A stretch of DNA of 64,000 nt, taken from positions 1 through 64,000 of the forward strand of contig CAZQKR010000005.1 of the NCBI GenBank assembly GCA_964594045.1, in the 5' to 3' direction. The number at the start of each line of letters is the position of its first letter. Positions within the stretch are counted from its first letter, which is position 1. The translations under genes and the position numbers were made by a program. The DNA is from UBA2365 sp964594045 (GTDB taxonomy: Bacteria > Bacteroidota > Bacteroidia > Chitinophagales > Saprospiraceae). The notes under the pieces were generated by a model, which was not told where the DNA came from, made no database searches, and saw only the letters and a program-made list of their open reading frames with translations. Of this stretch, positions 17,936 through 26,900 are shown one piece after another.

Positions 17936-18481
17936 ATGAAAAAATTATACTTTGCCTTGTTTTTGCTGACAACAGGTATTTTCGCCGGTTCCTGCGTGGA
18001 CAAATGCAAAAATGTCAATTGCAACCAGGGAATCTGCGTTGAAGGAACATGCAATTGTTATCCCGGATACTCAGGAGAGTTCTGTGATTATAAACTAACA
18101 GGCAATTTCAAGTCAGATTGGTCTGGATCCTTTGCATGTGAAGGTCTGAGCAGGGATGCGAATTTAAAAATCATCGATTTCGATGGCGATATTAAAAGGC
18201 TCCAATTGAATACGGTTGGAATGATGATCGAGTTTGGAACAGTTTCCCTTACGCTGGATGACAAACCCATTAATGCCTACTGTACCGAAGATTATACAGG
18301 ATTTGATATTCCTGCTCAAAATGTGGTTTTTCCTCCTTTTGCACCGGGATTACCAGGGATCAGCGCTACCATTACCGGAACAGGAATATTGATTGATCCA
18401 ACACATCTGAATGTTACCCTGAAAATTGAAAATGCAGATTTTGGTGTGACTTTCAATTGCACCGGTGTATTCAATAAGTAA
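17936..18481 (+). CDS. lipoprotein with an EGF-like module
   Basis: A 181-residue lipoprotein of unknown role. The signal peptide MKKLYFALFLLTTGIFAG ends in a lipobox with Cys20 (FAGSC). A cysteine-rich EGF-like module follows at about 20-46, with CKNVNCNQGICVEG and TCNCYPGYSGEFCDY. The remaining 130 residues look like a beta-sandwich of alternating strands. They recur in Bacteroidota as a companion to such EGF modules but have no name I can give. It lies alone and converges on the mutase subunit gene 26 bases later. A TCAGG/CCTGA hairpin with a T-run (18508-18532), inside the opposing gene's 3' end, may terminate it. Confidence 0.8.
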   Translation: MKKLYFALFLLTTGIFAGSCVDKCKNVNCNQGICVEGTCNCYPGYSGEFCDYKLTGNFKSDWSGSFACEGLSRDANLKIIDFDGDIKRLQLNTVGMMIEFGTVSLTLDDKPINAYCTEDYTGFDIPAQNVVFPPFAPGLPGISATITGTGILIDPTHLNVTLKIENADFGVTFNCTGVFNK

Positions 18482-18507
18482 CTGATATCCAAATTTTTGG
18501 GAATTTA

Positions 18508-19566
18508 TCAGGCACTTTCCTGAATTTTTTTCCAAATATACTGTACAATCCTGGATGTTAAATCTTCCATGGCATAACTTCCGGCTATTGGATCTGAAAT
18601 TCTGTTGAATCCGGCTTCATGCTTACAGATCAGCTGAATATTCTTATTAAGCACCTGACTTTCGAACCTGTTCCCGGCCATGGGATCTGTTTTGATGAAG
18701 ATGGTATCTGCTCCTCCTGCAGCGGCCCCGGCCGTTGAAATGCTGTTGAGTATCAATTGGTCATTTGGATTGAAACTATTTTGTGTATGATCTACCACAG
18801 CAATGATCCTGAGTTTAACATATGGAATTTTGTAGGCCTTCAGCACATTGTACCATATGTATTGTATTGCCCTTAAATATGCGATTTCGAAAAGCATCTG
18901 ACTGCGAACGGATACCATCAGTCCCATGTGACGGGTCAACCATTCAAATTCATCCGGATTCAGGTTTTCCCTTGAGATCCAATCTGTAAAGTTTCTGATA
19001 AACCGGACCAAAGCGCCGGTTTTTTGATATTCATCATCGCTTTTTTCCAGATGAATGATTAGTCCGATCACGTTAGGGTTCTCTGAAAATATTTTCCTGA
19101 TATCTGTGAATGACAAGGAGTTCAAATCATTTGCGATCAGGCTAAAGGACATTTTATGACCATTATCCGGTACTGTTTTAAATGCATCCAAAAAATCACC
19201 CTTACCATGTTCAGCAGGCCATGGCAAATACCATCTGACAAAATGGTGATCAATGTCTTCAGCAACTTTGTTCCAATCTTCCTGACCCGTATTCAGCCAA
19301 ATTGCTTCTGAGCCTTCTTCGTTAGACAATAAAGACAATTGTGGTTGATCGATGATCATACCTATTTCCCAATCAACAGAATGCCCAGACAAACCAAAAT
19401 CAGCTGTTGGTATGAGGTCAACAACAGAAGGGAACGGATTTCCCTCAAGACCGGGAAAAACCTCCCAGCGTATATCTTCTACCTGTGCATTTTTTAAAGA
19501 TTTTTCGATCAGATCGATCCAATCTTTTTTGGAGTAATGTTTAAATTCTTTACCAGTCAGCTCCAT
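18508..19566 (-). CDS. methylmalonyl-CoA mutase small-subunit-like protein, minimal
   Basis: A 352-residue protein resembling the non-catalytic small subunit (MutA) of methylmalonyl-CoA mutase, which stabilises the B12-dependent large subunit. Landmarks include ELTGKEFKHYSKKDWIDLIE, RWYLPWPAEHGKGDFLDAF, the middle helix EIAYLRAIQYIWYNVLKAY, and DPIAGSYAMEDLTSRIVQYIW, the end of the TIM barrel. The usual small subunit runs on for another 100-250 residues with a degenerate cobalamin-type domain. Here the protein stops just after the barrel and shows no B12 motif. No large subunit lies in the window. It follows gpsA by 97 bases on the same strand. Confidence 0.72.
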   Translation of the reverse strand: MELTGKEFKHYSKKDWIDLIEKSLKNAQVEDIRWEVFPGLEGNPFPSVVDLIPTADFGLSGHSVDWEIGMIIDQPQLSLLSNEEGSEAIWLNTGQEDWNKVAEDIDHHFVRWYLPWPAEHGKGDFLDAFKTVPDNGHKMSFSLIANDLNSLSFTDIRKIFSENPNVIGLIIHLEKSDDEYQKTGALVRFIRNFTDWISRENLNPDEFEWLTRHMGLMVSVRSQMLFEIAYLRAIQYIWYNVLKAYKIPYVKLRIIAVVDHTQNSFNPNDQLILNSISTAGAAAGGADTIFIKTDPMAGNRFESQVLNKNIQLICKHEAGFNRISDPIAGSYAMEDLTSRIVQYIWKKIQESA

Positions 19567-19663
19567 AACAGACGTTTTTTGGATGAGCTAAAATACAAAA
19601 ATAGAAGACTTTGAGCGCATTTCAACGAAATTAGGGGATTTTTGGAAGTCAATTCGTTGCGGT

Positions 19664-20707
19664 TCAATCCTCAAGGAAATACACATCGCGCGTTCCTGGA
19701 TATTTCATCAGGTAATTTATGGCCTTGTCTATCTCAAATCCGTCAAAGATCACATGATAGATCATATTGGTGATAGGAACGTGGACTTTATAGGATCTTG
19801 CCAGAAAAAATACAATTTTGAGCGTCCTGACGCCTTCCACCACTTCGTCCATTGATTTGAGGATTTCATCCATTTTTTCCCCTTTGCCCAGTCTGACACC
19901 AAAGGCAAAATTTCTGCTCAATTCAGAAGTGGCCGTGGCGATCAGGTCACCGATCCCTGCTGTACCCAGGAATGCTGAACTATTGGAACCAAGTGTCCTT
20001 CCCATTGCGATCATTTCTCCAAGTCCACGCGTCAGTAACATAGCCTGGATATTTTTTCCATATCCTCTTCCCTGAAGGATTCCGGAACCGAGTGCATAGA
20101 TATTTTTCAGGCTTCCGGACAATTCTGCACCTTTCATATCGCTTGATCCAAAAACGAAAAAACGATTGCTAGACAAGTATTTCTGACCGACCCTGATCAC
20201 TTCTTCGTATTCGCTGCCGATGACTGTTGCAGTTGGTTGCCGGTTTAAAATTTCTTTTGCCAAATTAGGTCCCGAAAGGCACCCTACCCTGACTACAGAT
20301 GTTTCGCTAAGGATGACATCGCTCATGGTTTTCACCTGATCTGCATCCATTTTTTTATTCTCAAGGGAATAGAAGTCCAGATTGCCCAGATCAAAGCCTT
20401 TGGTGCCGTGGATCAGGATCTTGGAAGGGTTGAGGTAAGGTTTTAACCCTTCAAGCATATCCTTAAATGTCGCAGAAGGCACGATCGGAAAGATCACATC
20501 ACATTCATTCCCTATCCTGCTGATGTCAGAGGTTGCAATTACCCTTTCTGATATCTGATACCCTTTAAAAAGATGATCCCGGTTGAAAAGCTCTGCTTTT
20601 TCTGTATTTCTGGTGAACAGGAGCACGTCGGTCTTAATAGCCAGCAGGTCGGCAATAGCTACGCCAAAAGACCCAAAACCAATTACACCAACATACCTTT
20701 TATCCAT
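19664..20707 (-). CDS. gpsA: NAD(P)-dependent glycerol-3-phosphate dehydrogenase
   Basis: A 347-residue cytoplasmic enzyme that reduces dihydroxyacetone phosphate to glycerol-3-phosphate for phospholipid synthesis. The Rossmann motif is GVIGFGSFGVAIADLLA. The substrate domain shows SGPNLAKEI, ELSGSLKNIYALGSGILQG with the catalytic lysine, and FLGTAGIGDLIATATS followed by SRNFAFGVRLGKG. The length is normal. It lies 87 bases downstream of yidC on the same strand, so both membrane-building genes may share a transcript. Confidence 0.96.
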   Translation of the reverse strand: MDKRYVGVIGFGSFGVAIADLLAIKTDVLLFTRNTEKAELFNRDHLFKGYQISERVIATSDISRIGNECDVIFPIVPSATFKDMLEGLKPYLNPSKILIHGTKGFDLGNLDFYSLENKKMDADQVKTMSDVILSETSVVRVGCLSGPNLAKEILNRQPTATVIGSEYEEVIRVGQKYLSSNRFFVFGSSDMKGAELSGSLKNIYALGSGILQGRGYGKNIQAMLLTRGLGEMIAMGRTLGSNSSAFLGTAGIGDLIATATSELSRNFAFGVRLGKGEKMDEILKSMDEVVEGVRTLKIVFFLARSYKVHVPITNMIYHVIFDGFEIDKAINYLMKYPGTRDVYFLED

Positions 20708-20794
20708 CTATATTTTTAAAGCAAAAATCAAGCCACTCAGACCCGGAACTTTTGATGATCACATGGCTGAAAAAATAAATCCGTGAAGATTTGG

Positions 20795-22678
20795 TCATCT
20801 TTTCTTCTGTTTCGCTCTTTCTTCAGCCAACTTTTGCTGCTGCTTCATCGCTTCCTCAAGTCTTTGTGAAAATGAATTTTTCTTTTTAGGTTTATCTTTT
20901 TTCAGTTCAAGTTCAGCCCTTATCTTAGCATCATCAAAAACAAACCTTTTGGTTGCAACCGTTTGTGCCACATTGATGATGTTACTGAAAAACATATAGG
21001 CGGTCAACCCTGATGCATAGCTGTTGAAGAAAACAATAAAAAATACAGGCATGATGTATTGCATGTATTTCAGGGCAGGATTATTTGCAGCTCCCATATC
21101 CATGGACTGAGCATTATAATAGGTATAGAGGAGGGAAGAGATCGTCCAAAGCAATGCAAACAAACTCACATGAGCTCCAAACATCGGTATATCAAACGGT
21201 AAATAAAACAAAACATCATAAGATGAAAGGTCCGGTGCCCAGAGGAACGGCTTTTGACGGAATTCTATCGCTGCCGGGAAAAACCGGAAAAGCGCAAACC
21301 AGATCGGCATCTGAAGGATCATCGGCAGACATCCGCCGAAAGGACTCACGCCGAATTTGCGATACAATTCCATTGTTTTAACCTGCGTTGTCTGAGCATC
21401 ATTCTTATATTTTTCCCTGATCTGATTGATCTCAGGTTTCAATACATTCATTTTGGCTGATGACTTCAGCATTTTATAGGTCAAAGGATATAGGGCTGTT
21501 TTCACAAGCAGGATCAACAGCAAAATTGCCAGCCCTGCCGATTTGGTCCAATCCAGAAAAAAAACAAAAAGCGGACGTATCACCCACCTGTTGAGTGTAC
21601 CGATGATACTGGAACCAAAACTGATGGTCTCCTCCAGGTTGTTGTCAAATGCACTTAATCTGTCAAAATCATTGGGTCCGATATAAAATGCCATATCCAT
21701 GGACATTTCTCCTTTATCTTCAAATGGCAAAAAGAGTCTGTTCTCGCAAATTTTGAGGAATTCATCTTCTTTTTGTCCCTGTTTCACTGACAATACCCCT
21801 CCTTCAAAAGGCTTGTTTCCTTTTGCCATAAGCGCACTGGAAAAGAACTGATTGGAGTTGGACACCCATTCAATTTTATTGTCCTTCACCTCGTTCACAT
21901 CATCCTTCGTATAAGAGCACCTTTCCTTATCCCCCTGGTAAATTTTGTAATTAACAGTTGAATAGGTTTTTTCATAATTAGAATTACGTTCAATCTTCTC
22001 AAGGTAATCCACCCATTTCAATTCGATTGATTTAGAATCTCTTTTTACCAGATGCTCAAAATTGCTGGTTTCGACCCTGTAGTCGATGGTATAATCATTG
22101 GGATTCAAGGTATAGATCTGCCTGAAAACAGCTCCGTTTTTCCCGGTAAGCACAAAAGTCAAAGTCTGGCCTTCCGCATTTGTATTGAAATAAAGGTCAC
22201 TGGTTCCTACGATGCCGTCTTTGGCATTCTCAACCGGAAGAAAATATTCAAAATCCGTCTCAGGATGGTCCAGAAGTCTAAGGGGTTGTTTTACATCTTT
22301 CTTATTTTCGTTCAGGACAAGCTTCTTATACTCCTTTAATAATGCCTGTTTTATTCTGCCACCTTTGTTGGTAAAGGTGAGCCGGAGCACTTCATTCTCA
22401 AGAACAAATTCCTGTTCTTCACCTTGTGCACTTGTGTAGAATTCTCCAAAAACCAGCTGGTCCCTTATGGCACCAAGACTATCTGTGCCACTGATTTCTG
22501 CATCGTCAATTTGAGCGATGGTATCGCCAATGGCTACATCGGTTTGTTTTTCTTTTACCCGAAGTGTGTCACTCACAGTGACATCTTCAGTAGGTATGTT
22601 TTTGGGGGAGTTGAGCCAAGTAAATAGAAAAATCAGCCCGAAAATCAGGATCAACCCGATGATTTGTTTCTTGTCCAT
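20795..22678 (-). CDS. yidC: membrane protein insertase YidC
   Basis: A 627-residue inner-membrane insertase. The N-terminus MDKKQIIGLILIFGLIFLFT is the family's first helix. The start at 22678 is preferred over an in-frame ATG five codons upstream (MKFFYM) because YidC proteins begin at this point. A large periplasmic domain spans about 55-345. The conserved insertase core follows: WTKSAGLAILLLILLVKTAL, PLTYKMLKSSAKMNVLKPEI, FGVSPFGGCLPMILQMPIWF and ASGLTAYMFFSNIINVAQT. A lysine-rich cytoplasmic tail ends KKKNSFSQRLEEAMKQQQKL and on, as in Gram-negative YidC. A TACATTTG element lies upstream. Confidence 0.96.
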   Translation of the reverse strand: MDKKQIIGLILIFGLIFLFTWLNSPKNIPTEDVTVSDTLRVKEKQTDVAIGDTIAQIDDAEISGTDSLGAIRDQLVFGEFYTSAQGEEQEFVLENEVLRLTFTNKGGRIKQALLKEYKKLVLNENKKDVKQPLRLLDHPETDFEYFLPVENAKDGIVGTSDLYFNTNAEGQTLTFVLTGKNGAVFRQIYTLNPNDYTIDYRVETSNFEHLVKRDSKSIELKWVDYLEKIERNSNYEKTYSTVNYKIYQGDKERCSYTKDDVNEVKDNKIEWVSNSNQFFSSALMAKGNKPFEGGVLSVKQGQKEDEFLKICENRLFLPFEDKGEMSMDMAFYIGPNDFDRLSAFDNNLEETISFGSSIIGTLNRWVIRPLFVFFLDWTKSAGLAILLLILLVKTALYPLTYKMLKSSAKMNVLKPEINQIREKYKNDAQTTQVKTMELYRKFGVSPFGGCLPMILQMPIWFALFRFFPAAIEFRQKPFLWAPDLSSYDVLFYLPFDIPMFGAHVSLFALLWTISSLLYTYYNAQSMDMGAANNPALKYMQYIMPVFFIVFFNSYASGLTAYMFFSNIINVAQTVATKRFVFDDAKIRAELELKKDKPKKKNSFSQRLEEAMKQQQKLAEERAKQKKR

Positions 22679-22701
22679 GTAAAAAAATTTCAAAAGTAGT
22701 G

Positions 22702-22709
22702 CAAATGTA
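22702..22709 (-). promoter_or_regulatory. -7 promoter element of yidC
   Basis: TACATTTG on the minus strand, about 24 bases before the yidC ATG. A TTTG occurs 12 bases further up, shorter than the usual spacing, so only the -7 match is counted. Confidence 0.45.
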
Positions 22710-22787
22710 CACTATTGTTTTCAAATATTAATATGATCCTTCAGTGATTCAAACTGATGGGTCAATTTACAGAAGGGTTATCGTAGG

Positions 22788-22811
22788 AAAAAAGCCCTGG
22801 TTACCGGCTTT
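22788..22811 (-). terminator. terminator after the saccharopine-dehydrogenase-like gene
   Basis: On the minus strand AAAGCC (22811-22806) pairs with GGCTTT (22796-22791) around a nine-base loop and leads into TTTTTTCC. It lies 7 bases after the stop of the gene at 22818. Confidence 0.5.
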
Positions 22812-22817
22812 CGGGTG

Positions 22818-23954
22818 CTATTCCCAGTTTTCTGAAATCCGGACACCCCTTTTCTTCAGACCGTCGAAAATATAGGGCAATACATCGGGCTGTTTGACTA
22901 CAGCCTCAGGGTAAAATACGCCGCTGGTCGAAAAAACGCCCTCCAGAAGCAGCCTTGCTCCCAAAGTCGCTGTATAACCGGTGGTCCTGGCCATGGAATG
23001 AATGCCCGTTCCTTCATCAAACTCATCATACAGGTCAAAAACATACTTCCTGCTCAAACCAGCTATCTTACCTTCTGCAGTGATCTTCATGACCGTCATG
23101 TCTCTGTCATTTTCCTTCATTTGCCACATTGGAAATAACAGTTTTGCAGTAAGATCCATCGGTTTGACATCCTTCCCGTCAACATTCACAGGCTCCTGAC
23201 TGAAAAAACCTGTCTCCCGTAACACTTTCATCAAATGTGCATGCCCCGGATATCTCAGGGTCTTTTCTGCCATGTCTTTCGCCCTGACCGAATGAACCAG
23301 ACTCCTGAGTCCGTCACTGTTGAAAGCTTCAAGCGTACCAATGCCCTCAAATTCGAGTTCTTCAATGTCCGTCAGAGCCTCTTCTGTCACAAGTACCCCA
23401 CCCTTTACCAGTCTGGCAGGTCGGGTATATTCCTCGATCACATCTATCGGTGAAAAAACAGCAAAATACTCATAGGGCTTGGTTCTCCTTTTCGGAATGC
23501 CTCCAACAAATATCCTGAGTTTGTCTATTTCGTCAAATTTCTGACTCACCATACCGGCAACCATATGGCTCAAGCCTGGAGCAACGCCAAAGTCAACGAT
23601 CACTGTTGAACCATTTTCTTTTGCCCGGACATCAAGCAGACTCAGATCTTCGGGTGAAAAGGCGATGTCAACAATCTTTTCTACACTGCCGATCAGTGTC
23701 TCAACAGCCTTGTATCCCAAAAACCCTGGTAATGCATTGATAACCAGATCAAATTGACTTGCAAGCTGTTTCAGCTCCTGTGTGTTGCTCCCATCTGCCT
23801 GTATGATGCGGACACCCTCCGTTTTTTTCAATTTGGTGAGTGATCCGGGTTTAATGTCAGCAACGGTAATGTCCCACCTGCCATCCTTTTGCAAATCCAA
23901 TGCCATTGGTGTGCCAACCAATCCGCCTCCGAGTATCAGTATTTTTTTCTGCAT
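22818..23954 (-). CDS. saccharopine dehydrogenase family oxidoreductase
   Basis: A 378-residue NAD(P)-dependent oxidoreductase. The N-terminal Rossmann motif is ILILGGGLVGTPMALDL, followed by VTVADIKPGS-type sequence (ITVADIKPGSLTKL). FVGGIPKRRTKPYEY and TLRYPGHAHLMKVLRETGFF are typical of the saccharopine dehydrogenase / lysine 6-dehydrogenase group. The substrate may be saccharopine, lysine or carboxynorspermidine; sequence alone does not decide. It begins 27 bases after the large adhesin stop would end on the same strand, but these look like separate units. Confidence 0.83.
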   Translation of the reverse strand: MQKKILILGGGLVGTPMALDLQKDGRWDITVADIKPGSLTKLKKTEGVRIIQADGSNTQELKQLASQFDLVINALPGFLGYKAVETLIGSVEKIVDIAFSPEDLSLLDVRAKENGSTVIVDFGVAPGLSHMVAGMVSQKFDEIDKLRIFVGGIPKRRTKPYEYFAVFSPIDVIEEYTRPARLVKGGVLVTEEALTDIEELEFEGIGTLEAFNSDGLRSLVHSVRAKDMAEKTLRYPGHAHLMKVLRETGFFSQEPVNVDGKDVKPMDLTAKLLFPMWQMKENDRDMTVMKITAEGKIAGLSRKYVFDLYDEFDEGTGIHSMARTTGYTATLGARLLLEGVFSTSGVFYPEAVVKQPDVLPYIFDGLKKRGVRISENWE

Positions 23955-23981
23955 AATTGTCTCCCTGTAATTTACCGTGCT

Positions 23982-26900
23982 TTATCTGAGCAATGTTATG
24001 GATCCCCTGTAATTGATCCTTCTTCCATCAATGAAATCCACTTCAATAGAATAAACGTATACACCCGGATTAACAATAAGACCATGATGTGTTCCATCCC
24101 ATTCACCTACACCGCCTGAAGAGGGTGATAGGTTGAGATCATTGTACATGAGATTACCCCAGCGATCAAAAATTTTGAAGTAATTGATCCGGGAAACACC
24201 CGAACCCGTGATGATCTGGAACTTTTCGTTCCTGCCATCCCCATTGGGAGAAAATATATTTGGAATGAATACATTTCTTCTCGAATTTACGATCACGGTC
24301 ACTTCATCTGTTGCCGTACAACCGTTAATATCCGTAACCAATACGTTGTAAACGGTTTCCTTACCCGGAACAACCTCTACCTGCTGACAATTTGCATTCA
24401 AACAGCTGGCCTCATCTGCAGGAGTCCAAACTATCGAAACTACAGGTAAATTGGATTGAATACTGGCTTGTAAAATTGCCGTCTCACCCAGGCCAACTTC
24501 AATATCCGGTCCCAGTTCAACAACGATTGGATCAGGTTGATCTATGAGCAGGTAGCTTGAGAAAGAACAGCCAAGCTGATCAAATACTTCAATCAGGTAT
24601 TCCTGGTTGCTGGCAGGAACCATAACACAATTTCCCAGTGCATTTCTAGGCCCGTTGTTGACACTGAAGGTGAATTCCCCGCCTGCCCCGCCAAATGCTT
24701 CAGAAACGGTAATGCAGGTTTGACCACCGTAACAATCAATGGGATCGGGTTCCGGGATCTCTGCCAGAATGGGCGCCTGCTCTGCCAGTGTGGTATCCAC
24801 TACGGTACTGCAACCTTCGCTGTCAGTTATGGTCACACTGTAAAATCCCGGTGCAAGTTGGGTAGCCAAAGGACCCTGCGAAACATTATTCAGCCAGGTA
24901 TAAGTGAACTGTCCACCCAGGTTACCACCCTGATGCAGTACCTGGATCTGTCCGGTATTTCCTCCGAAACAACTGATACCAAATGTATTGGCTGGATCAA
25001 TCCAACCGATCAGTTCATCAGGCTGAGACATCTGAATGGGAAATTCTGCAATACAACCGTTGGCATCCCTGACCCGTACATGGTGTGTACCTGCACATAA
25101 TCCGGAAACTGCGGATCCGATCAAACCGGATTCAAGCCAGGTATAATTATAAAATGTGTTGTTTCCTCCAACCGCCTGAACGATTGCAATTCCATTACAA
25201 TCGCCAAAACAGCTTGGGTTTTGGAGTAAAAGGTTATTGTAATCCAGGTCAAGTCTGTCTGGCATTTCTATATCAAAAAACAAAGTATCCGCGTAACAGG
25301 TGTTTCCGTTCAAAGTATTATATGATACCAGTGCCCAGTTCAGTCCTCCTGACATTCCAGTCGATGTATGAAATTGTCCGAATCCATTCGTACCACTGCT
25401 CATCAAAAAACCAAAACTCGAAGTCGGATTATTTCCACCATTTGCACTTAAGGTAATGCTGCCGTCCTGTGTTTGCCCATCGTTGCAACTAATACCATTG
25501 ATACCGAGAATATCCACAACCACGGGTGGTGGTCCTGTCAAAACCACATTGGTATCCACACGGCAATTATTCAAATCACGCACAGTCAACAGGTACGTAC
25601 CGGCTTCCAGACCGGTAAAACAAGGATCAGCAACGGCATTGCCTCCGTTCCAGGAATAGTTGAATGGCGGAGTACCTCCGATCTGACTGACACAGATGCT
25701 TCCGGGATCTCCACCATTTGAGCCATAGCATTCCGGACTGGTCAGATCTAAATCCAGACTGAACAATTCTGGTTCCAGCAATTCAATGGTATCCCTTGTG
25801 ACGCAACCTGCGCTGTTAGAAATTTCAATGATGTAAATACCGGGTCCGGCATTGGAAACGGTTTTTTGAAGGCTGACCGGCAATGGATTAGTATTAAAAA
25901 ACCAGGTATAGAAAATATCATTGCCCCCGGAAGAAGTTGCAAAAACTTCCAGGTCGGTTGTAGGATCTGGAATACATTCAAATGCCTTGTAAACAATGGA
26001 ATCTATACTCAGACTCGCATTTATACCCAGGATCTCAAAGGTGTCCAATAATTCACACCCGTTGGCATCGATGATGGTCACATAATAGATACCTTCTCCA
26101 AGGTTTTGGTAGTCTAAAGTCCCTGTCGGAAACAGTATCTGTCCATCAGGCAAACCTGTTACAGTTACATCATAAGGTGCTATTCCTCCCCTAACCATGA
26201 TCACAGCAGAACCAGAAAGTGGGTCTTCACAATTCAAAGGCTCGGTATTGATCGTTGTTTGAAGTAATTGGGGAGAATTTAAAATAACGTCCTGAACAAA
26301 TTTGCAACCAGTAGTAGTTTCGGTAATCTCAATCCTGTAAAAACCAGATCCCATATTGGTGATAACGCAGGAATCGTTGTTATAAACCGTCAATTCACCT
26401 GGTTTCGGCGAAAAGGGCGGAATGGGAAAAAACTGAAAGTTCGGGTTTGAATAATTTCCTAGACTAGCAACAAGTGTAACTCCTCCGCTCGAAATGTCTC
26501 CAAAACACAAGGGATGGATCACATCCATGTCCACACTGACTTCATACAGAAAAGTCATCTCAATTGAATCCACAACGAAACATCCTTTATTGTCACGGAC
26601 TTCCACCCAGGCGCTTCCCTGCCCAACCAGTCCAAAATAGGAAGTCATCGCAAATTCTTCCTTCGAATCTCCTGATTCTGCACCCCACCTGAACCTATAA
26701 CCCACTGCAGGATCTACAGTTCCCCCGGTGACAATAGCTTCAATGACACCATCTTCAGAACTGCTGCACGTTGCCTCTGAGACTATATTCAATTGTACAT
26801 CAATGGGCGCGGTGGAAAGCGTAACACACTCTTCCACCTGACAACCCGTGAATATTTCGGTAACGGTTGCACAATAGGTCCCGGCTGCAAGATTGGTCGG

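Noticed and set aside
18508..18532. Hairpin TCAGG/CCTGA with a T-run as a terminator for the EGF lipoprotein
   Set aside because: Only a five-base stem, and it lies within the coding end of the mutase subunit; noted in that entry but not called as a feature.
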